Below are positions 31,926 through 44,065 of a stretch of 64,000 nt of DNA, piece by piece. A program made the translations under genes and the position numbers. Origin of the DNA: Macrostomum hystrix (Eukaryota; Platyhelminthes; Macrostomidae); contig CATNEN010000003.1 of NCBI GenBank assembly GCA_950097015.1, positions 4,449,501 to 4,513,500 of the forward strand, given 5' to 3'. The stretch's first letter is position 1; each line of letters opens with the position of its first letter. Below the pieces are notes generated by a model. The model was not told where the DNA came from, did no database searches, and saw only the letters and a program-made list of their open reading frames with translations.

Positions 31926-34900
31926 TCATTCAAAGAAAAAGCGAGACTTTTTCCTTGGCGGCGATGAGATAGGATTGGTGACAGCTTTAGAAGGCTGCTG
32001 CTGCTGTTGCGGTTGATGATTGACAGTTAAATTTGATTTTGGTTTCCGACCACAACCAATCGATAGTCTTTTGCTCATAGACGAATCGGTATTAATTTTC
32101 TTAACCTGACTGTCAATGACTGAAGCCACTGAAGTCTCCTTGCTAAATGAGATCTCAGTTGGAGCTGTGTCAACTTCGCGAATTTTCGATTTTCTATCTC
32201 GCCGTTTCTTCTCACCGTCCGGCACAGAGGAATTCGAAATAGCCAATGGCGTCGCTGCAGCTGATGGCGACTTTGCGGCGATTGGGTCTGAAGTTAGAGT
32301 GCCATTAGGTAAACTAAATTTTTAATAAAAAAAACTCTGCAAAATCTCACCCCCAGAGATAACGACACTGTACAAAATCTCACCCCAAGAGATAGCGACA
32401 CTGTTCAAAATCTCACCCCAAGAGATAACGACACTGTTCAAAATCTCACCCCAAGAGATAACGACACTGTTCAAAATCTCACCCCAAGAGATAGCGACAC
32501 TGTTCAAAATCTCACCCCAAGAGATAGCGACACTTTTAAAAATCTCACCCCAAGAGATAACGACACTGTTCAAAATCTCACCCCAAGAGATAGCGACACT
32601 GTTCAAAATCTCACCCCCAGAGATAACGACACTGTTCAAAATCTCACCCCAAGAGATAACGACACTGTTCAAAATCTCACCCCAAGAGATAGCGACTGTT
32701 CAAAATCTCACCCCAAGAGATAGCGACTGTTCGAAATCTCACCCCAAGAGATAACGACACTGTTCAAAATCTCACCCCAAGAGATAGCGACTGTTCAAAA
32801 TCTCACCCCAAGAGATAACGACACTATTCAAAATCTCACCCCAAGAGATAACGACACTGTTCAAAATCTCACCCCAAGAGATAGCGACTGTTCAAAATCT
32901 CACCCCAAAAGATAGGACTGTTCAAAATCTCACCCCAAGAGATAGCGACTGTTCAAAATCTCACCCCAAGAGATAACGACACTGTTCAAAATCTCACCCC
33001 AAGAGATAGCGACTGTTCGAAATCTCACCCCAAGAGATAGCGACTGTACAAAATCTCACCCCAAGAGATAGCGACACTGTTCAAAATCTCACCCCAAGAG
33101 ATAACGACACTGTTCAAAATCTCACCCCAAGAGATAACGACACTGTTCAAAATCTCACCCCAAGAGATAGCGACACTGTTCAAAATCTCACCCCAAGAGA
33201 TAGCGACACTTTTAAAAATCTCACCCCAAGAGATAACGACACCGTTCAAAATCTCACCCCAAGAGATAGCGACACTGTTCAAAATCTCACCCCCAGAGAT
33301 AACGACACTGTTCAAAATCTCACCCCAAGAGATAACGACACTGTTCAAAATCTCACCCCAAGAGATAGCGACTGTTCAAAATCTCACCCCAAGAGATAGC
33401 GACTGTTCGAAATCTCACCCCAAGAGATAACGACACTGTTCAAAATCTCACCCCAAGAGATAACGACACTATTCAAAATCTCACCCCAAGAGATAACGAC
33501 ACTGTTCAAAATCTCACCCCAAGAGATAGCGACTGTTCAAAATCTCACCCCAAAAGATAGGACTGTTCAAAATCTCACCCCAAGAGATAGCGACTGTTCA
33601 AAATCTCACCCCAAGAGGTAGCGACTGTTCGAAATCTCACCCCAAGAGATAGCGACACTGTTCAAAATCTCACCCCAAGAGATAGCGACTGTTCAAAATC
33701 TGACCCAAGAGATAGCGACACTGAACAAAAAAACTCGAAAATATCACCTTTGTTCTCATTGTTAACGACAGTGTCGCAACTTTTCAAATCGACGTCAACC
33801 TGCCCAGACATGACGGCTTCGTAATCCAACTCAACTGGACCTGCAGCACTAGCTGCGGTATCTGTTGCTGCAGATTTCTTCTTTCTCTCCTTTTTCGCTG
33901 TTACAGAGGCCAGTCGGTTTTCAGTGCCTTTCTCGCAGTCTTTGTTATCACTCTGGACACGATCAGGGGGGCTGTTAAGCGGCTCCTCTTCCGGCTTGTA
34001 ATCGGTGCGAAAATTGTACACCGCAGACTCGGCGGCGCCCTCTTCCCAAGGCGCCGGCGCCTGATCCGGGATGCGTTTGAAAGCGAATTTGTACACACCG
34101 AAGCCTGCCATACCGGTGGCGTACCACCACTTCTCCACGCGATAGAGTCCGTCGTATCTGGGTGAATCGGGCGGATTAACGATGGGAGAGGAGATATGAT
34201 GATTTTATAGAAAAATTATCAACTAAAAAGTGAACGTGCGATTTTTTTATTGGATAAAATAGAGAATGTGAGATTCTATGGGATAATTTTTAAGTCGATG
34301 GGATTCTGTGGGATAATTTTTAAGTAGAAGAGATTCTATTAGATAATTTTAAAGTAGATGGGATTCTGTAGGATAATTTTAAAGTAATTAGGATTCTGTG
34401 GGATAATTTTTAAGTAGTAGAGATTCTATAGGATAATTATAAAGTAGATGTGATTCTTTGGGATAATTTTAAAGTAATTGGGATTCTGTGGGATAATTTT
34501 TAAGTCGATGGGATTTTGTGGGATAATTTTTAAGTAGAAGAGATTCTATTGGATAATTTTAAAGTAGATGGGATTCTGTGGGATAATTTTAAAGTAATTA
34601 GGATTCTGTGGGATAATTTTTAAGTAGAAGAGATTCTATGGGATAATTTTTAAGTAGAAGAGATTCTATGGGATAATTTTTAAGTAGATAGGATTCTGTG
34701 GGATAATTGTAAAGCAGATGAGATACTATGGGATAATTGTAAAGGAGATGGGATTCTATGGGATAATTGTAAAGTAGATGGGATTCTATGGGATGATTGT
34801 AAAGTAGATGAGATTCTATGGGATAATTTTAAAGTAGATGGGATTCTGTGGGATAATTTTAAAGTAGATGGGATTCTGTGGGATAATTTTAAAGTAGATG

Positions 34901-37900
34901 GGATTCTGTGGGATAATTTTTAAATAGATGAGATTCTATGGGATAATTTTAAAGTAGATGAGATACTATAGGATAATTTCGAGATGAGATTCAATAGGAT
35001 AATTTCAAGAAGATGAGATTCTATAGGAATTCTAGGGAGAAATTATTCAAGATAGGATTATATGGGATTAGTTTTAAGATTGGATCCAAGGAGAAAATTG
35101 ATTCTATGGGATTCTACGAGCATATGGGAAAAGTTAAAACATGGGACTCTAGGAAATATAAAATGGGATTCTATATTGTATTTTTAAGTAGACAAGTTTC
35201 TATGCGAGGATAAAATATTTGGGATAACTTTATAAGACAATAATCAAATGGGAAATCTAATTAGCTCACCTATAATAGCCCTCAGGTGGTGCGAATTCGC
35301 TCTTCAGCTTGTAGCCCCGAATGACTCGCACCGGTTGGCCATTCTCAGCCGATTTAACTAGAGCCGCATTATTCCTAGTCAAAGCCTGATCCTTAGTCTG
35401 CGGAGCTGTTCTCAGATTCTTCGGATTCGATTTGGTGCCTTTCAAATCGCGCCCGCCCTCGCCAGTGTAGGAGAAATGGCTGCCGAGATCGATGTCGTCC
35501 TCATAGCCGCCAGACAATGCGATGGAATAGGCGCCCTCTGTGCCGCCGTGAATTCCGGCCACTGTCGGCCTATGCAAACCGGCTAGGCAGGCGTCGATTC
35601 GAGTCTCAAACAGGGTGCCGACTGCCACGTTGGGCATTGCGCCATAGACATTTGGGCGATTTTTGGCAACCTTGGGACGATCGAATACGCTGCTACCGGA
35701 TAAGGCTGCGCCAGAACGACTGCGGCGGCCGATGCGACCTGGGGAATAATGGGCACACGATTGCTAGGATCCTATTATATAATCCCAACCTTTTCTCTGC
35801 TCGATGTCGATTTTATACTCAAATTTCTGATCTCACTTTGCATTATTAAATCTTAGATCCCATTATTGATTTGTACGCTTATAACAAATAACGTTTGTTT
35901 ATTTCTTTATTTTCTTTATCCTGCTTGATTTATCAGTACCTGGATATTTAGGGATTCCATAACCAAATTGGGATGTTTTATCCCATATCCCAAAAACTGC
36001 ATTAGAAAACATTTTTTCTCGTACGTAAGTTGTACCGTAGAAAACTTCTATTCCCCATCCTATAAGTTGCGTACGATATTTGCGTACGATATTTGTATCC
36101 TACATTCAATAACTCTATTCGAAAAATCCCATTCTAAAGAGTCCTATTCTAGAGAATCCCATTGTAGAGAATCCCATTCTAGAGAATCCTATTCTAGAGA
36201 ATCCCATTCTAGAGAATCCTATTCTAGAGAATCCAATTCTAGAGAACCCCATTCTAGAGAATCCCATTCTAGAGAGTCCTATTCTAGAGAATCCCATTCT
36301 AGAGAATCCTATTCTAGAGAATCCCATTCTAGAGAACCCCATTCTAGAGAATCCCATTCTAGAGAGTCCTATTCTAGAGAATCCTATTCTAGAGAATCCT
36401 ATTCTAGAGAATCCCATTCTAGAGAATCCCATTCTAGAGAATCCCATTCTAGAGAATCCTATTCTAGAGAATCCTATTCTAGAGAATCCCATTCTAGAGA
36501 ATCCCATTCTAGAGAATCCCATTCTAGAGAATCCCATTGTAGAGAATCCCATTCTAGAGAATCCTATTCTAGAGAATCCCATTCTAGAGAACCCCATTCT
36601 AGAGAATCCCATTCTAGAGAGTCCTATTCTAGAGAATCCTATTCTAGAGAATCCTATTCTAGAGAATCCCATTCTAGAGAATCCCATTCTAGAGAATCCC
36701 ATTCTAGAGAATCCAATTCTAGAGAATCCTATTCTAGAGAATCCCATTCTAGAGAATCCCATTCTAGAGAATCCCATTCTAGAGAATCCTATTCTAGAGA
36801 ATCCCATTCTAGAGAATCCTATTCTAGAGAATCCCATTCTAGAGAATCCTATTCTAGAGAATCCAATTCTAGAGAATCCTATTCTAGAGAATCCAATTCT
36901 AGAGAATCCTATTCTAGAGAATCCCATTCTAAAGAGTCCTATTCTAGAGAATCCCATTCTAGAGAATCCTATTCTAGAGAATCCAATTCTAGAGAATCCT
37001 ATTCTAGAGAATCCCATTCTAAAGAGTCCTATTCTAGAGAATCCCATTCTAGAGAATCCTATTCTAGAGAATCCCATTCTAAAGAGTCCTATTCTAGAGA
37101 ATCCCGTTCTAAAGAGTCCTATTCTAGAGAATCCCATTCTAAAGAGTCCTATTCTAGAGAATCCCATTCTAAAGAGTCCTATTCTAGAGAATCCAATTCT
37201 AGAGAATCCTATTCTAGAGAATCCCATTCTAAAGAGTCCTATTCTAGAGAATCCCATTCTAGAGAATCCCATTCTAAAGAGTCCTATTCTAGAGAATCCC
37301 ATTCTAAAGAGTCCTATTCTAGAGAATCCCATTCTAGAGAATCCTATTCTAGAGAATCCCATTCTAGAGAATCCCATTCTAGAGAATCCTATTCTAGAGA
37401 ATCCCATTCTAGAGAATCCCATTCTAGAGAATCCTATTCTAGAGAATCCTATTCTAGAGAATCCCATTCTAGAGAATCCCATTCTAGAGAATCCTATTCT
37501 AGAGAATCCTATTCTAGAGAATCCTATTTTAGAGAATCCCATTCTAGAGATTCTAAATCTAAAGCCCTTTCCCACTACAGTTCAAATGGGAATTAACTAT
37601 GCGACTATCACAAAGGTGATACTGCATTATTGCCTATAACTAATATTCCCTGAGTTTGTTGTTTTAAATTTAACTTAATAAGATATGAGAATTGGTAAAT
37701 TTCTGACGACTTAATCCGCGTCCAGCTCGCCGGAGGGAGCACAAAGTGCTAGTTTATTATTCCACATTTCATAACTCCATTGATATAAATTACCCTATAT
37801 TCCGGAGTAACTTTACCTGTAACAAAAAGCAAATATGCCTCGTCATCTAATCAGAAACTCCCTTTCTCACCTTCTCCTTCGCTGTCCGAATCTTCGCTCT

Positions 37901-38366
37901 GATAATCTTCGTCGGAATCTTCACCATCATCGTCTTCGCCGCCTCGCCGTCGACCTCGCCGGCCGCCAGACGGTGTCCAGTTCTCCTCGCCGCTGTCGTC
38001 CTTTCCGTAGCCGTCGCATTGTCCAGCGTAGCGCGGCGCCGGCCGGCCCTCCAAGCGTCGACTAGATCGACGCGACATTGCCTCCTCGTCGGCAGCGGCT
38101 AATCGACGCGCCAAAACGGCGTCCGCATCGTCGTCGCCATCGTCGATTTTGCCGTTCTTAGAATCAACGCCAGTTTTCTCAGACGTTTTATATATTTTCT
38201 TAGTCGATAATGGCGCTAAAGATCGCCGTTTCGACGACGCCAAAGGCGGGGCGGACAATTTCCTGGCCGACTGTGGCGGAGCCGCTATGGCGCCCAGTTC
38301 GCCGAGGATTCGCCGATTTTCGGCGAGATTTTTTAAACGCCGCTGTTCGTAACCGCTTAGCGACAT
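31926..38366 (-). CDS. SRA (SET/RING-associated, YDG) domain protein lacking the other UHRF1 domains
   Basis: Minus-strand exons 38366-37871, 35738-35270, 34157-33748 and 32287-31926 total 1737 nt, 578 residues. Splice phases agree (1, 2, 1). The N-terminus has a motif YEQRRLKNLAENRRILGELG, a basic/Ser region and a strongly acidic tail (EDDDGEDSDEDY). The centre is an SRA domain like that of UHRF1: VGTLFETR, HRPTVAGIHG, GGYEDDIDLG, YTGEGGRDL, NNAAL, PVRVIRGYK and PPEGYYRYDGLYRVEKWW. The C-terminus is basic, with a short poly-Gln and a terminal KKSRFFFE. SRA domains in UHRF1 read hemimethylated CpG; a nuclear DNA-methylation-related role is inferred. No UBL, tandem Tudor, PHD or RING is visible in these exons. 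Each intron holds its own minisatellite. An acceptor (ACCTTTGCAG) lies about 17 bases before the ATG. Confidence 0.85.
32335..33735. repeat. Minisatellite in SRA-gene intron 3 (33/31-bp units)
   Basis: Units contain CAAAATCTCACCCCAAGAGA, then TAGCGACTGTT or TAACGACACTGTT. A block of about 700 bases (32335-33030 and 33040-33700) is repeated with the same order of variants, so there is higher-order structure. Confidence 0.95.
34225..35010. repeat. Minisatellite in SRA-gene intron 2, 30-bp unit
   Basis: About 25 imperfect copies around GATTCTGTGGGATAATTTTA plus AAGTAGATGG. More diverged than the other arrays. Confidence 0.93.
36115..37560. repeat. 15-bp minisatellite in SRA-gene intron 1, about 96 copies
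   Basis: Unit ATTCTAGAGAATCCC or ...CCT, with AAAGAGT variants. Each unit holds the palindrome TCTAGA. The 15-base unit keeps long frames open on both strands (542 codons on plus, 486 on minus). The array lies wholly within an intron of a minus-strand gene. Confidence 0.96.
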
Positions 38367-38439
38367 TGCAGACTGCTCAGCTGCAAAGGTTGGGTTGGAT
38401 TCGATTTTGATTCTTAGAATAATACGCACGTTGGCCTGT

Positions 38440-39640
38440 ATAATAGCCTGTCAAAAATATGTAAATTAACCTGTAAATTAAACTATATTAACTTGTAAAT
38501 TAGACTGGCATTACCTCTACAACTAATCACTTACTTGTAGTTGAGCCAGTCATTAGCATGTAGTTTAGTCTGTCATTAACCTGTAGTTTAGTCTGTCATT
38601 AACCTGTAGTTTAGTCTGTCATTAACCTGTAGTTTAGTCTGTCATTAACCTGTAGTTTAGTCTGTCATTAACCTGTAGTTTAGTCTGTCATTAACCTGTA
38701 GTTTAGTCTGTCATTAACCTGTAGTTTAGTCTGTCATTAATCTGTAGATTAGTCTGTCATTAACCTGTAGTTTAGTCTGTCATTAACCTGTAGTTTAGTC
38801 TGTCATTAACCTGTAGATTAGTCTGTCATTAACCTGTAGTTTAGTCTGTCATTAACCTGTAGATTAGCCTGTCATTAACCTGTAGTTTAGCCAGTCATTA
38901 GCATGTAGTTTAGTCTCTCATTAACCTGTAGATTAGCTTGCTATTAACCTGAAGATTAGCCTGTCATTAACATGTAGTTTAGTCTGTCATTAACCTGAAG
39001 TGTAGCCAGCTATTAGCATGTAGTTTAGCCAGTCATTAGCATGTAGTTTAGCCAGCCATTAGCATGTAGTTTAGCCTGTCATTAACCTGTAGTTTAGCCA
39101 GCCATTAGCATGTAGTTTAGACTGTCATTAACCTGTAGTTTAGCCAGCCATTAGCATGTAGTTTAGCCAGTCATTAGCATGTAGTTTAGTCTGTCATTAA
39201 CCTGTAGATTAGTCTGTCATTAACCTGTAGATTAGTCTGTCATTAACCTGTAGTTTAGTCTCTCATTAACCTGTAGATTAGCCTGCTATTAACCTGTAGT
39301 TTAGTCTGTCATTAACCTGAAGTGTAGCCAGCTATTAGCATGTAGTTTAGCCAGTCATTAGCATGTAGTTTAGCCTGTCATTAGCATGTAGTTTAGCCAG
39401 TCATTAGCATGTAGTTTAGCCTGTCATTAACCTGTAGTTTAGCCAGTCATTAGCATGTAGTTTAGCCAGTCATTAGCATGTAGTTTAGCCAGTCATTAGC
39501 ATGTAGTTTAGCCAGTCATTAGCATGTAGTTTAGCCAGTCATTAACCTGTAGTTTAGCCAGTCATTAGCATGTAGTTTAGCCTGTCATTAACCTGTAGTT
39601 TAGCCAGTCATTAAGCTGTAAAATAGCCTATCATTAACTT
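38440..39640. repeat. 23-bp minisatellite upstream of the SRA gene
   Basis: About 50 units of TGTAGTTTAGTCTGTCATTA plus ACC, with a second class TAGCCAGTCATTAGCATG. The two classes are interspersed on the right and homogeneous on the left. Confidence 0.95.
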
Positions 39641-40193
39641 GAAGATTCTGAAGATAATCTTGCTCTAAATAAGTGAAAAAAACTGTAAATAAACACAATA
39701 TCGACACGAAAACAGTAGAATTTACTTCATAATTTTGCCAAATAATTTAATGATGTTCACATAAAAAACTTTAGAACAAAAAACTTCGCAACATTGAAAA
39801 ATAGAACTTAAAACAAATCCTGGATATGAAGTACATACTCTGTTTTTAAACATGAAACATGACCTATTGGTACAAAGACTTTCTGCAAACTACAGGGACC
39901 CATAGTGCCTATAAAATATTTGAAAGCAACATCAAGTGCCTTTTAACTGAGACAAAATTGTTTCAAAATAAATTGTTGTTTTACAAAAATGTATTATGGA
40001 AAGTAAATATTACCAGTCAAATTTTCATATTTTCAAGCTCTGAATTATAATAGATACGAGTATAATGATTTATTAGATTTTTTCATTTCTGTATATTTCT
40101 TTATTTCTAACGAATTATAAAATTCAGAAATTACTAAAATTGAAAATGATATTAGTAATTCTAATTCTAATTGCTGGCATCCCATTACAAAGA
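39641..40193. other. Intergenic, 3' flank of ALG13, very AT-rich
   Basis: No coding signal. Confidence 0.4.
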
Positions 40194-40948
40194 CTATTTT
40201 TGGTCAACGAATCCCATAACGCTATCCAAAAATTTGGCGAATATCTCTGGTTCGCCGCGCGGAAACGGTTTCAGATGCCCGGCTGGAGTCAGGTTGCGCA
40301 GGGCGTCCTCTAAGTCAGCGCACACAGCCGTGTCCAGGTGGCCGTCTCTGCAAGACGAGAAACAACTTTGGACTGACCAACTTGGTTTGCTGTTACATTT
40401 ATCCATCTAGACATGAGGACTTGTAGCCTAGTGGTTAGAGTGTGCGACTAAACACTTTAAGGTCGGAGGTTCGATTCTTAATTTGTGCCCTTTAGCAAGA
40501 CACTTAACAATGCATTGCTTCAGTTCATGGATTAAATGGGTACCAGCATCAGTTGACGTCGGTCATGATTTTACCTGGCAACTCGCTGAGCAAGCTCAGT
40601 CTGGTGATTATGCATCAGGTCGTCATTGACAACAACTAGCAATCGTTTGCCAGCGTTCAACGATTCCAGGACGCTGCCAGCCCCGGCGTGGCTGATGACT
40701 AAACCGGCTGCGGCCACATCAGCGGCTAGTGACGGCTTGAAGCGATAATAGCTGACTGAAAAACGGCCCTCCAAAGGGTAATCTCTGGCCGTGTGAGCCG
40801 TGGGTTCGTATTCGCCACGCCCAATCTGCATAACTAGGCCGTGATAGCCCAGCTGATCGCACAGGATCTTATGCAATTCGACCGAATCTAGGCGCCGAAT
40901 CAGCGAATCGAATGATGTTGTGCCAACTGTTACAAATACGTTAGGCAT
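40194..40948 (-). CDS. ALG13: ALG13 (UDP-GlcNAc transferase catalytic subunit)
   Basis: Minus-strand exons 40948-40575 and 40347-40194, joined in phase 2 (completing an Arg), give 175 residues. The short human form has 165. Diagnostic motifs: N-terminal VFVTVGTTSFDSLI, LGYHGLVMQIGRGEY, LVISHAGAGSVLESL, VVVNDDLMHNHQTELA, DGHLDTAVC and the C-terminal FLDSVMGF. ALG13 pairs with the membrane protein ALG14 on the cytosolic face of the ER to add the second GlcNAc to the dolichol-linked N-glycan precursor. There is no OTU/Tudor extension as in the long vertebrate form. The intron holds a SINE in antisense orientation. Confidence 0.95.
40408..40562 (+). mobile_element. SINE-C copy in the ALG13 intron
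   Basis: tRNA-like head with box A TAGCCTAGTGG and box B GGTTCGATTC, then CATTGCTTCAGTTCA and AAATGGGTACCAGCATCAG. Antisense to ALG13. Similar to the element at 29862-30095. Confidence 0.8.
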
Positions 40949-41681
40949 TGCTTCGCCCTGTTGGATAGCTGTTTAAAGATTTTCCTCGCGAGTTAACGAG
41001 GCCCGACTGAATGTTAATGCGAACTGAAATGAGCGAATAAAACTGGGAAATAATTTTGGGATATAAAAAGTTGCTGAATAAGAGGGCTTTAGAATGATGG
41101 CTATTCAATTAAAATATATTCCGAAAATATATTTCGGGATGTAAAAATTGTGTGAATATGATTAGGGATAATAATTTGGGATAATAATTGCGTGCATATT
41201 GAAAAAAGGATTATAAAATGGGATCTTAGAAGGCAAGATTGATAGTGGGATTCTTAATTAGGAGAATAATAGTGTAATCTAAAATTGGGAGAATAACAGT
41301 GGGGCGTTGAAACTGGGAAGAATAATAGTGGGATCTTAGAAATTAGGGGAATAATAGTGGGGATCCTAAAAATGGCATTAAAAGCGGGATCTAAAATTGG
41401 GAGAATAACCGCGGGATCTTTAATTAAGGAGAATAACAGTGGGGATGTTTAGAATGGGAAAATAATAGTTCGTGCTTGAAATGAGAGAATACGTTTAGAG
41501 ATCTTAAAATTAGAATTATATTATTAAGGATCTAGAAGTGGTAGAACAATTTCTAAGATCTAAGAATTGGGAAAATTAAGAGGGGGTCTTAAAATAAAAA
41601 ATGTATAGGGATTTCGCAACTTAAATAAAAACATTCACAGCTACTAACCGAACTATATGAAATGACGGTCAAGGAACGCTT
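40949..41681. other. Intergenic, with a decayed repeat
   Basis: From about 41230 to 41600 the phrase GGGAGAATAATAGTGGGATC recurs in heavily diverged form, looking like an old minisatellite. No gene seen. Confidence 0.5.
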
Positions 41682-41987
41682 CTAATAGATTTCAGAATAC
41701 TTCTTTCCGCGAAATCGATTTCGCATATCCAGCTGCTCGCGCCGGCAGATGAACAGGCTGTACCTCACTGAGCGGCACTCCTCGGACACGTCGGCTTTGG
41801 GGTCGCGCAGGCAGTCCAAAGGTGTGCGACGATCGCGCTTAACGCAGTCTGACAACAGCAGACACAGGCGGAGCTCCTCTTTCAGTTGCGTGCAAGCCTT
41901 CCTTGGGCCACTGCTTGCTGCCTTATCAACGCTGTGACTAGCAGTACTATTGTTAGTAGTATCGGCTGTGTTACTAGTTGATGTCAT
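41682..41987 (-). CDS. COA5: COA5 / PET191-like cytochrome c oxidase assembly factor
   Basis: A single exon of 101 residues. After a Ser/Thr-rich N-terminus the family core is plain: ACTQLKEELRLCLLLSDCV, then CLRD, CRSVRYSLFICRREQLDMRN and the terminal RFRGKKYSE. Cysteine spacing matches the twin-Cys helices of PET191/COA5 (human 74 residues, ending NRARFRGRKGY). These are intermembrane-space/inner-membrane proteins needed for complex IV assembly. The extra ~25 N-terminal residues are low complexity and the start could lie further in, but no later in-frame Met precedes the core. Confidence 0.92.
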   Translation of the reverse strand: MTSTSNTADTTNNSTASHSVDKAASSGPRKACTQLKEELRLCLLLSDCVKRDRRTPLDCLRDPKADVSEECRSVRYSLFICRREQLDMRNRFRGKKYSEIY

Positions 41988-42109
41988 TTAGAGTATAGCA
42001 GCAAGAATTTCACAGTAGAGGCATTAGAATTTCGAAAACAATTTACTGCAAAAGAGAGAAGGTTTTGTTTCACTGCATTTATAATAATTACCGGATTTAA
42101 CTATTACTA

Positions 42110-43170
42110 AATCTCTTCAATTTCCCTAAATACTAACTCTGTCATTACATTCCCTAAATACAGTCAATAAAGACTGTCATTACATTCCCTAAATACAGTC
42201 AATAAAGACTGTCATTACATTCCCTAAATACAGTCAATAAAGACTGCCATTACATTCCCTAAATACAGACAATAAAGACTGTCATTACATTCCCTAAATA
42301 CAGTCAATAAAGACTGCCATTACATTCCCTAAATACAGACAATAAAGACTGTCATTACATTCCCTAAATATAGTCAATAAAGACTGCCATTACATTCCCT
42401 AAATACAGACAATAAAGACTGTCATTACATTCCCTAAATATAGTCAATAAAGACTGCCATTACATTCCCTAAATACAGACAATAAAGACTGTCATTACAT
42501 TCCCTAAATACAGACAATAAATACTGTCATTACATTCCCTAAATACAGTCAATAAAGACTGTCATTACATTCCCTAAATACAGTCAATAAAGACTGTCAT
42601 TACATTCCCTAAATACAGTCAATAAAGACTGTCATTACATTCCCTAAATACAGTCAATAAAGACTGTCATTACATTCCCTAAGTACAGACAATAAAGACT
42701 GTCATTGCATTCCCTAAATACAGTCAATAAAGACTGTCATTACATTCCCTAAATACAGTCAATAAAGACTGCCATTACATTCCCTAAATACAGTCAATAA
42801 AGACTGTCATTACATTCCCTAAATACAGTCAATAAAGACTGCCATTACATTCCCTAAGTACAGTCAATAAAGACTGTCATTACATTCCCTAAATACAGTC
42901 AATAAAGACTGTCATTACATTCCCTAAATACAGTCAATAAAGACTGTCATTACATTCCCTAAATACAGTCAATACAGACTGTCATTACATTCCCTAAATA
43001 CAGACAATAAAGTCTGTCATTACATTCCCTAAATACAGTCAATAAAGACTATCATTACATTCCCTAAATACAGTCAATAAAGACTATCATTACATTCCCT
43101 AAATACAGTCAATAAAGACTATCATTACATTCCCTAAATACAGTCAATAAAGACTGTCATTACATTACAT
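42110..43170. repeat. 35-bp minisatellite, about 30 copies
   Basis: Unit contains CATTCCCTAAATACAGTCAA then TAAAGACTGTCATTA. CAGAC/CAGTC and TGCCA/TGTCA variants alternate on the left, and the right part is uniform. It lies upstream of COA5. Confidence 0.96.
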
Positions 43171-43728
43171 TAAAAAATTACCATATTGAAATAAGCAGCA
43201 CAACAAGACAAAAGCAGCAAATAACAAAATTGTTTCCTTAAATCATTGATCCATCATCTTGAGTAACTTCAAGAGTTCACTAACAAAAATAGTATGCGAC
43301 GCAACACAGTATAGTTTGCTTTAATAAGGCATTAGGTTCAGGCTGGCGAAAGTGCAAGCAAGCTAGAGCTAGCAAATTAAAAAAAACATATAGTTGTACA
43401 GCTGGCGTTGGAAGAAAATGAGTAGCTATCTAAAAGACAGAATGATTCTATTTTATGATCATAGTAGTTTAGAGCAAGCGAAGGAGCAGTCATGCCGAGA
43501 AAGCATTTGATTAAAGAAAGGTTATGTAATTAAAAAAGGCAATAAGATTATGTGGCATTAATGTCATTAGGTCTATGCATTCTAGAAAACATGGGACACA
43601 TTAATATTATATTTTATAAACTATTCGAATATCAATCTGTAGCAAATTCTGTACCCAATAGAAATCAATTGACTTTGATATACCTAAAAATAAATAGAAA
43701 TTATAAAATAATGTTTCCCTGTACTTTA
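43171..43728. other. Intergenic, nothing recognised
   Basis: AT-rich. The poly-purine/T tracts are not informative. Confidence 0.4.
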
Positions 43729-44032
43729 GGGGGATCGGTGGCAGAGCGGTTATCGCGTTTGCCTCTCGCACCAAGGTCCCTGAGTTCGATTCCACGGCGA
43801 GGCCACATTCATTTGGGGCGCAGCCGCGGAGAGAAGGCTTGGGGGGCTTGTCGTGCAATTTACGCCCTTGAGGGCCAACCTCTAAGGCACAGTGAGAGTG
43901 TACACTGCCTGACGATGAGAAAGTCATGGCAGATGTACACACCCGTGTGAGCGTATGCCTGCGTACAGTATCTGTGTGCGCGTGTGCTCAGGAGTCAGCG
44001 AAATGGGCAGAGTTGCCTCCTCGCTGGCTTCG

Positions 44033-44065
<33 letters not shown>

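Noticed and set aside
32247-32313. SRA-gene last exon starting at the TTTAG acceptor (32313)
   Set aside because: Phase does not fit the previous donor; the better acceptor CTAACTTCAG ending at 32288 gives a phase-1 join and a total length divisible by three.
36115-37560. Heat-shock or STAT binding array
   Set aside because: TTC and GAA occur but with the wrong spacing for heat-shock elements; the TTC-N4-GAA match follows from the repeat unit and has no further support.
35968-37596. 542-codon Ser/Arg/Glu-repeat frame (plus) resembling an SR protein, and a 486-codon frame (minus)
   Set aside because: Both arise from the 15-bp minisatellite inside an intron of the SRA gene; a multiple-of-three unit keeps all such frames open.
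38367-38429. Earlier start for the SRA protein
   Set aside because: The upstream open codons begin with GTG, and there is no ATG before 38366.
40408-40490. tRNA gene in the ALG13 intron
   Set aside because: Head of a SINE; same body as the copy at 29862-30095.
42110-43170. CRISPR-like array
   Set aside because: Units are directly adjacent with no unique spacers, in a eukaryotic genome; the same holds for all other arrays in the window.
43729-43800. tRNA gene
   Set aside because: Box A and box B are present, but the sequence cannot form a complete cloverleaf and continues into a SINE body found at six other sites.
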